From Stramenopiles sp. TOSAG23-2 (lineage: Eukaryota; Sar), in the NCBI GenBank assembly GCA_900128395.1, contig LT649786.1:1-13771 (forward strand): a stretch of 13,771 bases of DNA, read 5' to 3'. How positions within the stretch are numbered: position 1 is the first letter of the stretch; each line of letters begins with the position of its first letter. The notes beneath the pieces were generated by a model that was given only the letters and a program-made list of their open reading frames with translations, was not told the origin of the DNA and searched no databases. This document shows positions 1 through 6,051 of the stretch, one piece after another. Made by a program: the position numbers and the translations under genes.

Positions 1-592
1 GTCATTTCTGTAAATTAAGAATTTATTTAAGTACAAATTTTAATGTAAAAATTTGATACCTGAAATTCTGCTATCCCTAATTTCTGAAAACAAGAAATGT
101 CAAAATTATTTTGCCAATTGATAGGAAAAATGGTATACTAGTGGAGCCTAAGTTTAAAAAGGTATTTTCAATGTTTTTCCTTTGTTTTCATGTAATGAAA
201 TGAAAAATCCATCATCAAAACAATGAATTAGAAGAATTTAGGTTGAAAATGTTGAAAATGATGAAATTTGATCGAAAATATGCGAGTTGTAATGGTATTG
301 ATGGTATTAATATTTATTCTTACGTAATAGTGTATTGTGTACTACCAGAAGACTACAAACCAACATAATAATAATAATGCACATAATTTCGAATAATAAA
401 AATGCTGGAATGCCAGAATGGGTAGTGCAGCACGGTACTATTGTTGTTAATAATAATTTAAATTGAAGAAATGCACAAATAATATAAATAAATATCTTTT
501 CCGAGTTTACATATTTTATGAAAATAATTACTTCATAAATGTAAATTGTGAGACTAAAAAAATTCACAGCAACAACAAATAAATATCAAAAC
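1..592. other. AT-rich spacer upstream of the oxidoreductase gene
   Basis: I see no recognisable gene here. The stretch is strongly AT-rich with short A/T runs and imperfect small repeats such as TTGAAAATG. A minor hairpin (TTTCAT, loop GTA, ATGAAA) lies at 186-200 but is short enough to be chance. A hydrophobic minus-strand frame at 307-567 opens with GTG and overlaps the oxidoreductase leader, so I do not count it as a gene. The right end presumably holds the promoter and 5' leader of the oxidoreductase, but I cannot point to a specific element. Confidence 0.6.
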
Positions 593-1850
593 ATGTTTCC
601 TTTACGGTTCAAACCACACATTACAAGGTATGCTAAACATATACAATATAGGAACTATCGTGGTCTCTTTTCAACAAATGCTTTTCCAGAGACACAGCGT
701 GCAATAGTTATCAAAGAACATGGAGCTTCAGATGTTTTAACTTATGAAAAAAGATATGATACATCATCACTAAAAGACGTATCAAATAATGAAGTTATTG
801 TAAAACATTCTTATGCCGGACTAAATTTTATTGATACATATTATCGCTCAGGCTTATACAAGCAGCCATTGCCATTCATTGCTGGGGGAGAGGCTGTCGG
901 TGAGATTGTCCATGTTGGCGAAGAAGCAAAATTAGCTGGTGCTGCTGTTGGCATGAGAGTTGGGATGATGAATTTAGGTTCTTATTGTGAGTCGGTGAGA
1001 TTGTCCATGTTGGCGAAGAAGCAAAATTAGCTGGTGCTGCTGTTGGCATGAGAGTTGGGATGATGAATTTAGGTTCTTATTGTGAATATAGTAAAGTAGA
1101 CTTCAACCAGTGTATTCAAATTCCAGATAATATCAACGACGCAGTTGCACTTTCATCTATAATACAAGGGTTAACAGCACACTATCTAGTAGAAATAGCA
1201 GAAGGCTCTTGGTTGAAAAAAGGTGATTATTGCGTAGTTCATGCTGGTGCTGGTGGTACCGGATCTTTGTTAATACAAATTTTGAAGTTAAAAGGTCTCA
1301 AAGTCATTTCAACAAGTAGTGAAAAAAAAATTGAACTAGCAAAAAGTTATGGAGCCGATGTTGCAATTGAATACTCAAATTTGTGTGAAACGGTTGAAAA
1401 TATTACAAGTGGTTTCGGAGTAAAAACAGTTTTTGACGGTGTAGGTAATAAAACAGCTAGCGATTCGCTCAGCGTATGTGCTTTACGTGGTTTGTGTATA
1501 TATTTTGGCAATGCAAGTGGCGTACGTAAATTCTATTCCCCTAAACCTAAAAAGGATATACTCTCTAACGCATCACTCATTCGTACGCTATGCTCCACAC
1601 ACAGCCCGTCCCAGCAGTCGATCCTTTGAAATTGGTGCCACGTTCCTTATTTATAACACGGCCAAAGCTTGGTGACTATATTAGCACAAAAGATGAATTA
1701 CAACGTCGTGCAAACGATATATTTAGCTGGATTGCTGATGGTTCATTGAATGTCAAGATAGACAAGACATTTGACTTGAAAGATGCAAAGATGGCTCATG
1801 ATTATATTGAATCAGCCCAAACAACGGGAAAGGTTATAATAAAGATTTAA
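593..1850 (+). CDS. NADPH:quinone oxidoreductase (QOR-type zeta-crystallin family), intron-containing, frame broken by a duplication
   Basis: This encodes a zinc-independent medium-chain dehydrogenase/reductase of the quinone reductase (QOR) type; the family reduces quinones with NADPH. The QOR-typical NFIDTYYRSGLY segment is seen near 825-862. The Rossmann motif HAGAGGTGS lies near 1240, followed by a second-strand KVISTS. The C-terminal part contains SLFITRPKLGDYISTKDEL and ends in TTGKVIIKI. I start at ATG 593 (A at -3); the frame is open to GTG 548, but that is not a credible eukaryotic start. The first 30 or so residues are Arg/Lys/Tyr-rich with no acidic residue, so a mitochondrial targeting peptide is inferred. 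An 83-bp intron (1522-1604) must be spliced out to join NASG to PVPAVDPL. A 95-bp tandem duplication (896-1085) shifts the frame and gives a stop at 1028-1030. Without the extra copy and the intron the product is 359 residues, which is normal for the family plus a presequence. If the duplication is real and not spliced out, this is a pseudogene. Confidence 0.88.
896..1085. repeat. Exact 95-bp tandem duplication inside the oxidoreductase CDS
   Basis: Copy 1 is 896-990 and copy 2 is 991-1085, identical in every base. The flanking bases differ (T895 versus A990; G991 versus A1086), so the period is exactly 95 with no flanking microhomology. Because 95 is not divisible by three, copy 2 is read out of frame and reaches TAG at 1028. 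Deleting one copy restores a continuous QOR protein through GSYCEYSKVDF. The junction creates a consensus-like splice donor GTGAGT at 987-992, and an AGGT lies in each copy (976-979 and 1071-1074). Confidence 0.97.
1522..1604 (+). other. Spliceosomal intron (83 bp) in the oxidoreductase gene
   Basis: The donor is GTACGT at 1522-1527. A CTAAC branch site lies at 1565-1569 (branch A about 1568, 36 nt from the acceptor) and the acceptor CACACACAG ends at 1604. The intron length is not a multiple of three. Reading through it adds about 28 residues with no counterpart in QOR proteins and stops at 1629. Removing it joins Gly (GGC, ending 1521) to Pro (CCC, starting 1605) in phase 0 and gives the expected NASG-PVPAVDPLKL junction of the family. 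No experimental support is available here, but signals and homology agree. Confidence 0.92.
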
Positions 1851-2040
1851 TTTTTCTAATATGTCTGAACTTGTATGATATTAATAATACGAATATCATA
1901 TGGTATGATTAAAGCAAAATATTATATTGAATCAGCCCAAACAACGGGAAAGGTTATAATAAAGATTTAATTTTTCTAATATGTCTGAACTTGTATGATA
2001 TTAATAATACGAATATCATATGGTATGATTAAAGCAAAAT
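1801..2040. repeat. Exact 120-bp tandem duplication over the oxidoreductase stop codon and 3' flank
   Basis: Copy 1 is 1801-1920 and copy 2 is 1921-2040, identical throughout; the boundary bases differ (G1800 versus T1920; A1921 versus T2041). The unit holds the last 16 sense codons and the TAA stop of the oxidoreductase plus 70 bp of 3' flank. The first copy already contains the stop, so the protein is unaffected and copy 2 lies in the 3' untranslated region. Each copy also carries a 9-bp inverted repeat (TATGATATT / AATATCATA, 1874-1900 and 1994-2020) with a 9-nt loop. Confidence 0.97.
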
Positions 2041-2231
2041 TACACTATGATATAAATGTTACGACGTAAAATGACCAAGGTCAGGTGTAATAATATCTCA
2101 AGACATTATCATATTTAAAAATACCGAGAAGTATGCATTAAATAAAATATTTAATGTTCTTTACACACACCAAATGAAAATTTAATTTCACGCACTAATA
2201 AATTGTACCACACAACGGATCTCTCACCTTT
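2041..2231. other. Convergent spacer between the oxidoreductase and ASH-protein genes
   Basis: With the second 120-bp copy, the two converging genes are separated by 381 bp (261 bp if the duplication is removed). I see no coding potential. A short palindrome TGACC-AA-GGTCA lies at 2072-2083, 149 nt past the stop of the minus-strand gene. A forward AATAAA lies near 2140 and could be a poly(A) signal for the oxidoreductase; this is weak evidence in such AT-rich DNA. Confidence 0.5.
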
Positions 2232-3317
2232 TTAATCACCCCATTTCAATGGTATCTTCCAACTACCTTCATTACTTAATGCCTCAATTGCGGTTTCATG
2301 TACACCATTACCTTCTCTATCGGGATGGAATAAAATTGTTACTGTTACAGCACCTGTCCATTTCAATGGTATCTTCCAACTACCTTCATTACTTAATGCC
2401 TCAATTGCGGTTTCATGTACACCATTACCTTCTCTATCGGGATGGAATAAAATTGTTACTGTTACAGCACCTGTCTGTTTAGCATTCAATATCAAGGAAT
2501 TCGGTTGAACTTTCACTCTAGGCCATTGATTTTTCGCTGGACCAAATGAAGATGATAACATATCAAAGTCTAAATTGTAACTTGTTTCATTGTCCGTAGT
2601 AGTAGCACTAGGTTTGGATTCAGAAAATACATCTAGTAAAATTTGTCCCAAACGTAAATGCATTGGTACATCTCCGATATTTTTAATTTCTAATGCTTGA
2701 CTGGATCTTTTGCCTTTTTCTCGTTTCCCAAAATCTAGAAAGCTTGGATTAAATTTCAAACCCGGCACTCCACCAACTCCTGAAACTGACACCGTAATAT
2801 ATTTTCCAAGCGTTTCAATTACAAAATCTCCACTAAATTGTTTTTTGATCTTTCCAATTTCAAAATTCACATCTACAATAACAGTTTCATCTTTATCTAT
2901 AGTGCCGCTCATCGGTACAACTTCATAACCATTTGGAAGAGCTGGAATACTCCATTCAGTTCCACAATACCCAACATTTTGAATTGTCAAACTTTTTGTG
3001 TATATTTGCCCCACAGCACATACTCCAAAGTCAATAATTCTTGGAGAAACTTGTAGTTTTGGATAGACACTGGTCCCTCTTATTTGAATTGTCAAACTTT
3101 TTGTGTATATTTGCCCCACAGCACATACTCCAAAGTCAATAATTCTTGGAGAAACTTGTAGTTTTGGATAGACACTGGTCCCTCTTACTTCCAACTTAAA
3201 CTTTCCTGCATTTGTATCTAGTATGACATAGTTATTCTGCAAACGAACGAGGTTATGCGGTACCCATTTAAACTTTAACTCAGAGGACGTTTGACCGGCA
3301 ATATTCTTCCATGATGA
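2232..3317 (-). CDS. ASH/Hydin-type Ig-like domain protein (cilium/centrosome class), 5' incomplete
   Basis: The translation contains tandem beta-sandwich repeats of the ASH (ASPM-SPD2-Hydin)/MSP-like type. Typical strands are VSPRIIDFGVCAVGQ...SLTIQNVG, then a second domain beginning GLKFNPSFLDFGKREKGKRSSQALEIKNIG, and a third partial one with VQPNSLILNAKQTGAVTVTILFHPD. Proteins of this class usually act in cilia, basal bodies or centrosomes; the exact orthologue is not clear to me. The frame is open from 3317 (in-frame TAA at 3318-3320) to TAA at 2232-2234. No ATG exists near its beginning, and the first Met lies well inside the second half of the first domain, so one or more upstream exons are expected. 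A possible acceptor GGAAG lies just before 3305. Two exact in-frame tandem duplications insert 35 residues (2978-3187) and 39 residues (2241-2475). Without them the open region encodes about 287 residues. Confidence 0.75.
   Translation of the reverse strand, partial: SSWKNIAGQTSSELKFKWVPHNLVRLQNNYVILDTNAGKFKLEVRGTSVYPKLQVSPRIIDFGVCAVGQIYTKSLTIQIRGTSVYPKLQVSPRIIDFGVCAVGQIYTKSLTIQNVGYCGTEWSIPALPNGYEVVPMSGTIDKDETVIVDVNFEIGKIKKQFSGDFVIETLGKYITVSVSGVGGVPGLKFNPSFLDFGKREKGKRSSQALEIKNIGDVPMHLRLGQILLDVFSESKPSATTTDNETSYNLDFDMLSSSFGPAKNQWPRVKVQPNSLILNAKQTGAVTVTILFHPDREGNGVHETAIEALSNEGSWKIPLKWTGAVTVTILFHPDREGNGVHETAIEALSNEGSWKIPLKWGD
2241..2475. repeat. Exact 117-bp tandem duplication near the 3' end of the ASH-protein gene
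   Basis: Copy 1 is 2241-2357 and copy 2 is 2358-2474, identical, with one further matching base at 2475. The unit is 39 codons and repeats the segment from TGAVTVTILFHP to the IPLKW end in frame. Read on the minus strand, the unit contains three AGGT tetranucleotides, one as AAG-GTAATG (copies at 2310-2313 and 2427-2430). In the copy next to the gene end, this AGGT is preceded by two TAAC elements and a pyrimidine-rich stretch. Confidence 0.97.
2978..3187. repeat. Exact 105-bp tandem duplication in the first ASH domain
   Basis: Copy 1 is 2978-3082 and copy 2 is 3083-3187, identical; the bases before (T2977 versus A3082) and after (T3083 versus C3188) differ. The 35-codon unit duplicates the first strands of the ASH domain (RGTSVYPKLQVSPRIIDFG to SLTIQ) in frame. 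The minus-strand unit contains no AGGT, so splicing cannot remove exactly one copy by the usual AG-GT exchange. Confidence 0.97.
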
Positions 3318-3597
3318 TTATATATATACAAGATATAATAAAGTAGTATGTAAAGTCTTTCAGCTGCAAAAAGTGTCTGGTCTGGTCTATGTTATTTTAA
3401 CAATTTATTTTTTGTTAAACGTTATCTGGTTCTATAAGATATGCTTCTTTGGTGTTTATCTTCAGAATACGGTGTGCACTGTATTTTCTTGATGATAAAT
3501 GTTATACACTAATCACTTGTACATATGTACATATTCTGGACTATATGTATTTTTAAAATAAATCATAATAAAAATTAAAAAAATGAAAGATGTTATA

Positions 3598-3617
3598 ACT
3601 GACGCGCAGCGCGCAGT
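3598..3617. other. GC-rich hairpin, 8 bp with one bulge, 3-nt loop
   Basis: The arms are ACTG-A-CGCG (3598-3606) and CGCGCAGT (3610-3617); A3602 bulges and the loop is CAG (3607-3609). It is one of the few GC-rich spots in the intergenic DNA. It begins 140 nt downstream of the stop codon of the minus-strand membrane-protein gene. A role in 3'-end formation is inferred from position only. Confidence 0.5.
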
Positions 3618-3679
3618 GGAATTCTACCGATAAGATTAAGGTTTTTATTATAATAAATTTTAAAAAACATACATCCTAT

Positions 3680-3729
3680 ACACACACACATCACATTCAT
3701 TTTTACAAACATTGTGCGTGCGTGCGTGT
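3680..3729. repeat. Microsatellite pair: (CA)5 and (GTGC)3-4
   Basis: An ACACACACACA tract at 3680-3690 and a GTGCGTGCGTGCGTGT tract at 3714-3729 are separated by 23 bp. Both are alternating purine-pyrimidine and partly complementary. They lie in the 3' flank of the membrane-protein gene. No function is evident. Confidence 0.8.
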
Positions 3730-3756
3730 AATTTGATACACATCACAGCCATCATT

Positions 3757-4485
3757 TTAATCACTTATATGTAATGGATCATATGTTGCAGCTCGTATTG
3801 CTGACATGTAATTAGCTGCTCCAACCATTGCACCACATACCATTCCCATTGGAAACGTATACAATCGTTCTTTGTGAATCAAAATATGATCCGATTCATT
3901 GTCTTCTAAACCTAAAAATGAAAACATAATTCCAAAATATGCACCACAAAACACGCAAGCAAATAAATTAATATAGATTTGATGTGTTGTACCAATAATT
4001 GGAGCAACATTTGAAACATTACTACTACTTCGACGATCATAATAGACCCCAGTATTTTCCCCACCACTCCTATTACCATCTTTACTCGCTATACGTATAG
4101 CATAACAAAAATTTATCAGCTCAACCAAAGAAAAAACGATTGCAAAAGATAAAGCTACTGCTAAGCAAATATACATAGGTGTTTTTTCAGTCGGCCCTAG
4201 CTTCAACATCCATGATTTTTCCAGTATAAAACAAAAAGTACCAGACATTAATACCAACGTGCCCAAAGAGAGTACGACGCACCGCTGTGCGCTTGCACCC
4301 GGAGAACCATTCCATTGTTCATGCTGTACCCTCCAAATCAATAAACTGCCCAATAATAGTAAAAACACACCTATCGCGTTTGCAAAAAATTCACTACTTG
4401 ATATTTCCAATAACGATTGTGAGACACAAAATGCAGTTACAAATCCACATAATACACCGACAACAACTGCACTCAAACACGTCAT
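3757..4485 (-). CDS. Six-helix integral membrane protein of unknown family
   Basis: 242 residues from ATG (4485) to TAA (3757-3759). I do not recognise the family. Six hydrophobic stretches fit membrane helices at about residues 5-25, 33-51, 68-87, 103-128, 170-192 and 210-230. Helices 1, 5 and 6 share a small-residue pattern with a Cys-Gly pair (VLCGFVTAF, VFCGAYFGI, MVCGAMVGA), suggesting close helix packing or an old internal repeat. The loop between helices 4 and 5 (about 130-165) is Ser/Asn/Arg-rich and hydrophilic. There is no clear signal peptide apart from helix 1. The frame is intact and shows no intron. The start codon is preceded by a (TA)n run. Which membrane it occupies and what it carries, if anything, cannot be told. 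Confidence 0.8.
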   Translation of the reverse strand: MTCLSAVVVGVLCGFVTAFCVSQSLLEISSSEFFANAIGVFLLLLGSLLIWRVQHEQWNGSPGASAQRCVVLSLGTLVLMSGTFCFILEKSWMLKLGPTEKTPMYICLAVALSFAIVFSLVELINFCYAIRIASKDGNRSGGENTGVYYDRRSSSNVSNVAPIIGTTHQIYINLFACVFCGAYFGIMFSFLGLEDNESDHILIHKERLYTFPMGMVCGAMVGAANYMSAIRAATYDPLHISD

Positions 4486-4853
4486 ATGATGTATATATAT
4501 ATATGTCTATATTTTACACTAGATATATATGCCTATATATGCCTATACGAATTTCTAAATTGCTCTACAATCTCTCCGTCTATTTGACCTATAATTCTCT
4601 ATGTATTACGATGGATTTGGATATTACCTTTTTTTTATATATATAATATAATAATACATGGATAAGAATCACGAAACAGTTTGTTTCGTGATTTGATACA
4701 AGGGGAATAGCATTAAGCAATATTTAATAGGAAGTTTAAGTATGATATACACTATGATTATTTGATTATTTGAACAAAAATACGTCTAGTTAACGAAATA
4801 TACCTCATAACCCTAATCCTAACATGTGGACACAATCAAGTACCTCGGGACAA
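4486..4853. other. Spacer between the membrane-protein and basic-protein genes
   Basis: This spacer carries the promoter side of the membrane-protein gene and the 3' side of the basic-protein gene. It contains a (TA)n run at 4492-4504, two TGCCTAT copies at 4530-4536 and 4540-4546, and a strong hairpin at 4667-4693. A plus-strand frame across 4287-4646 is a shadow and low-complexity readthrough. No gene is seen. Confidence 0.6.
4667..4693. terminator. Perfect 12-bp hairpin, 3-nt loop, downstream of the basic-protein gene
   Basis: The left arm is AATCACGAAACA (4667-4678), the loop GTT (4679-4681) and the right arm TGTTTCGTGATT (4682-4693). A perfect 12-bp stem with so small a loop is very unlikely by chance in 14 kb. 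It starts 161 nt past the stop of the minus-strand basic-protein gene and lies 182 nt upstream of the membrane-protein start. A 3'-end or termination role is inferred from its position; the palindrome itself is seen. Confidence 0.55.
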
Positions 4854-5522
4854 TTAAAGTACTTGTTGTTGACTCTCCTGATGTTCACGCTCATCCAAAA
4901 ATACTTGGATCTGTGTTAACTTATTTTTTGCTGCTCTTGGTAAACTTTTCCTACGTACGTTACTTGAACTGCCACTACTTTTTTTACGTTTGAGTTTACC
5001 AGTTGTACTACTTATCCCATTCTTGATTACGTAGTCATACATGGTATTGATTGTATTTGATAATTGGTCTATATCGTTTTTTAAAGATGGTGCCATCACA
5101 ACATGCTTTCCCGCTTCCATAATTTCTAACAGTTGCGACATGCTGGGATATTCTGGAATATTAGGTATAAATTTAGTAACAGAACTTAATACCTTAAACC
5201 ACTTTGACCTACGTCCATGATTATGTCGCTCCAAATCATGGCATGTTACTAGTCTAAGTGGTGGAAAACGCACCCGTTCTCCGTTTAAAACTGAACCATG
5301 TATATCAGATCGCTTTTTACCTCTTTTTTTTCTAACCTCTTCTAATAAATTTCTCATAAAACGCTTATCTTTAATTTGTCGATTCCAATTTCCAATTCTA
5401 TTTACCGCGTTTTGTTTTTCTTTACGACGTGTTAACCTTGCTAATGGATCTGGTGGAAGCAATCCAAACCTCCCATTTCTTTGTGTATTTGTAGTTGCTG
5501 GGTTTTGTCCAATTCTATCCAT
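4854..5522 (-). CDS. Basic, probably nuclear, protein of unknown family
   Basis: 222 residues from ATG (5522) to TAA (4854-4856). The family is not recognised. The N-terminal 75 residues are rich in Arg/Lys (LTRRKEKQNAVNRIGNW, then EEVRKKRGKKR), which could be a nuclear localisation signal or an RNA/DNA-binding surface. The middle (about 80-160) looks folded, with RFPPLRLVTCHDLERH and a helical segment YPSMSQLLEIMEAGKHVV, followed by DIDQLSNTINTMYDYVIKNG. The C-terminal third has a second basic Ser-rich block (KLKRKKSSGSSSNVRRKS) and ends in a Gln/Glu-rich helix. There is no membrane segment or signal peptide. The frame has no break or visible intron. Chromatin, transcription or ribosome-biogenesis roles would all fit its composition, but none is shown. 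Confidence 0.78.
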   Translation of the reverse strand: MDRIGQNPATTNTQRNGRFGLLPPDPLARLTRRKEKQNAVNRIGNWNRQIKDKRFMRNLLEEVRKKRGKKRSDIHGSVLNGERVRFPPLRLVTCHDLERHNHGRRSKWFKVLSSVTKFIPNIPEYPSMSQLLEIMEAGKHVVMAPSLKNDIDQLSNTINTMYDYVIKNGISSTTGKLKRKKSSGSSSNVRRKSLPRAAKNKLTQIQVFLDEREHQESQQQVL

Positions 5523-6051
5523 GTTCGATTTGAATTTTTGTTAATTAATTTGTTAATAATATAAATATTGTGTGTGTGTATATGTTATATATGTAATGTA
5601 TGTATTTGTTAGATTTACATTTGGTCATGTACCATGTATATATTTAGCATCACCATACTTAGTATATATTCATAACCTGGGCGGGATCTATTTTTACCAC
5701 AAACAACAACATATGTGGCAATATGCTTCTATATTTATAAACGGATAATAATTGAAATGGATAACACCAAAAATAGCCCCAGAATGTACTAAGTATAGTC
5801 TAAATCCGGATAATGCCTATGATCAACAAATTATAATAATAATTTAAAATTTAAATATACCTTAATCATCACCTATGCCTATGATCTTCTCTCTGATATG
5901 ATCAGAGAGAAGATATGATACTGTAAATATTCGTACGAAGTAAAGCTTACGTTCGTAAAAAAATAATTATTTCAATTATGTTTTTTATAATAAAATAAAT
6001 ATTATTAATATTTTTAATTTTAAAAAAAATAATTTTTATATAAAATATTTT
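5523..6051. other. Spacer between the basic-protein and EMAP-like genes
   Basis: 529 bp, AT-rich, without a gene. It should hold the promoter of the basic-protein gene on the left and the 3' untranslated region of the EMAP-like gene on the right. It contains a TG/TA-rich tract near 5568-5610, an 11-bp direct repeat TGCCTATGATC at 5814-5824 and 5876-5886, a perfect hairpin at 5884-5914, and an almost pure A/T stretch at 5960-6053. Confidence 0.6.
5884..5914. terminator. Perfect 14-bp hairpin, 3-nt loop, downstream of the EMAP-like gene
   Basis: The left arm is ATCTTCTCTCTGAT (5884-5897), the loop ATG (5898-5900) and the right arm ATCAGAGAGAAGAT (5901-5914). It lies 138 nt past the stop codon of the EMAP-like gene. 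Its left arm overlaps the end of one copy of the TGCCTATGATC direct repeat. The size and perfection of the stem make chance unlikely. The function as a 3'-end signal is inferred. Confidence 0.55.

Larger units (their letters stand above)
3318..3756. other. Spacer between the ASH-protein and membrane-protein genes
   Basis: No complete gene is visible. On the minus strand, 3421-3501 is an open segment ending ...LKINTKEAYLIEPDN before a GT at 3420-3419; it could be a short upstream exon of the ASH protein (see findings). A hairpin lies at 3598-3617. A minus-strand AATAAA (3649-3644) lies about 110 nt past the membrane-protein stop and may be its poly(A) signal. The right part contains a (CA)n tract and a (GTGC)n tract. 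Confidence 0.5.

Noticed and set aside
186-200. Hairpin TTTCAT-GTA-ATGAAA
   Set aside because: A 6-bp stem is expected several times by chance in 14 kb, and no gene end is known next to it.
307-567. Hydrophobic 86-codon minus-strand reading frame
   Set aside because: It opens with GTG, overlaps the leader of the oxidoreductase, is rich in Ile/Leu/Phe as expected of AT-rich DNA, and matches nothing known to me.
2249-2482. Plus-strand 77-codon frame with an internal repeat
   Set aside because: It is the antisense of the 117-bp duplication in the ASH gene; its repeat is explained by that duplication.
2978-3187. The 105-bp duplication as a duplication-born intron
   Set aside because: No AGGT on the coding strand; the nearest donor (GTAAGA at 3188) and acceptors give out-of-frame products.
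3240-3242. TTG as the start of the ASH protein
   Set aside because: TTG is not a credible start in a eukaryote, and coding-like sequence continues in frame upstream to 3305. A TTTGCAG acceptor just here was also considered, but the upstream residues (LKFKWVPHNLVRLQ) look coding.
4809-4823. Telomere-like CCCTAATCCTAAC
   Set aside because: Only two imperfect units, internal and not part of an array.
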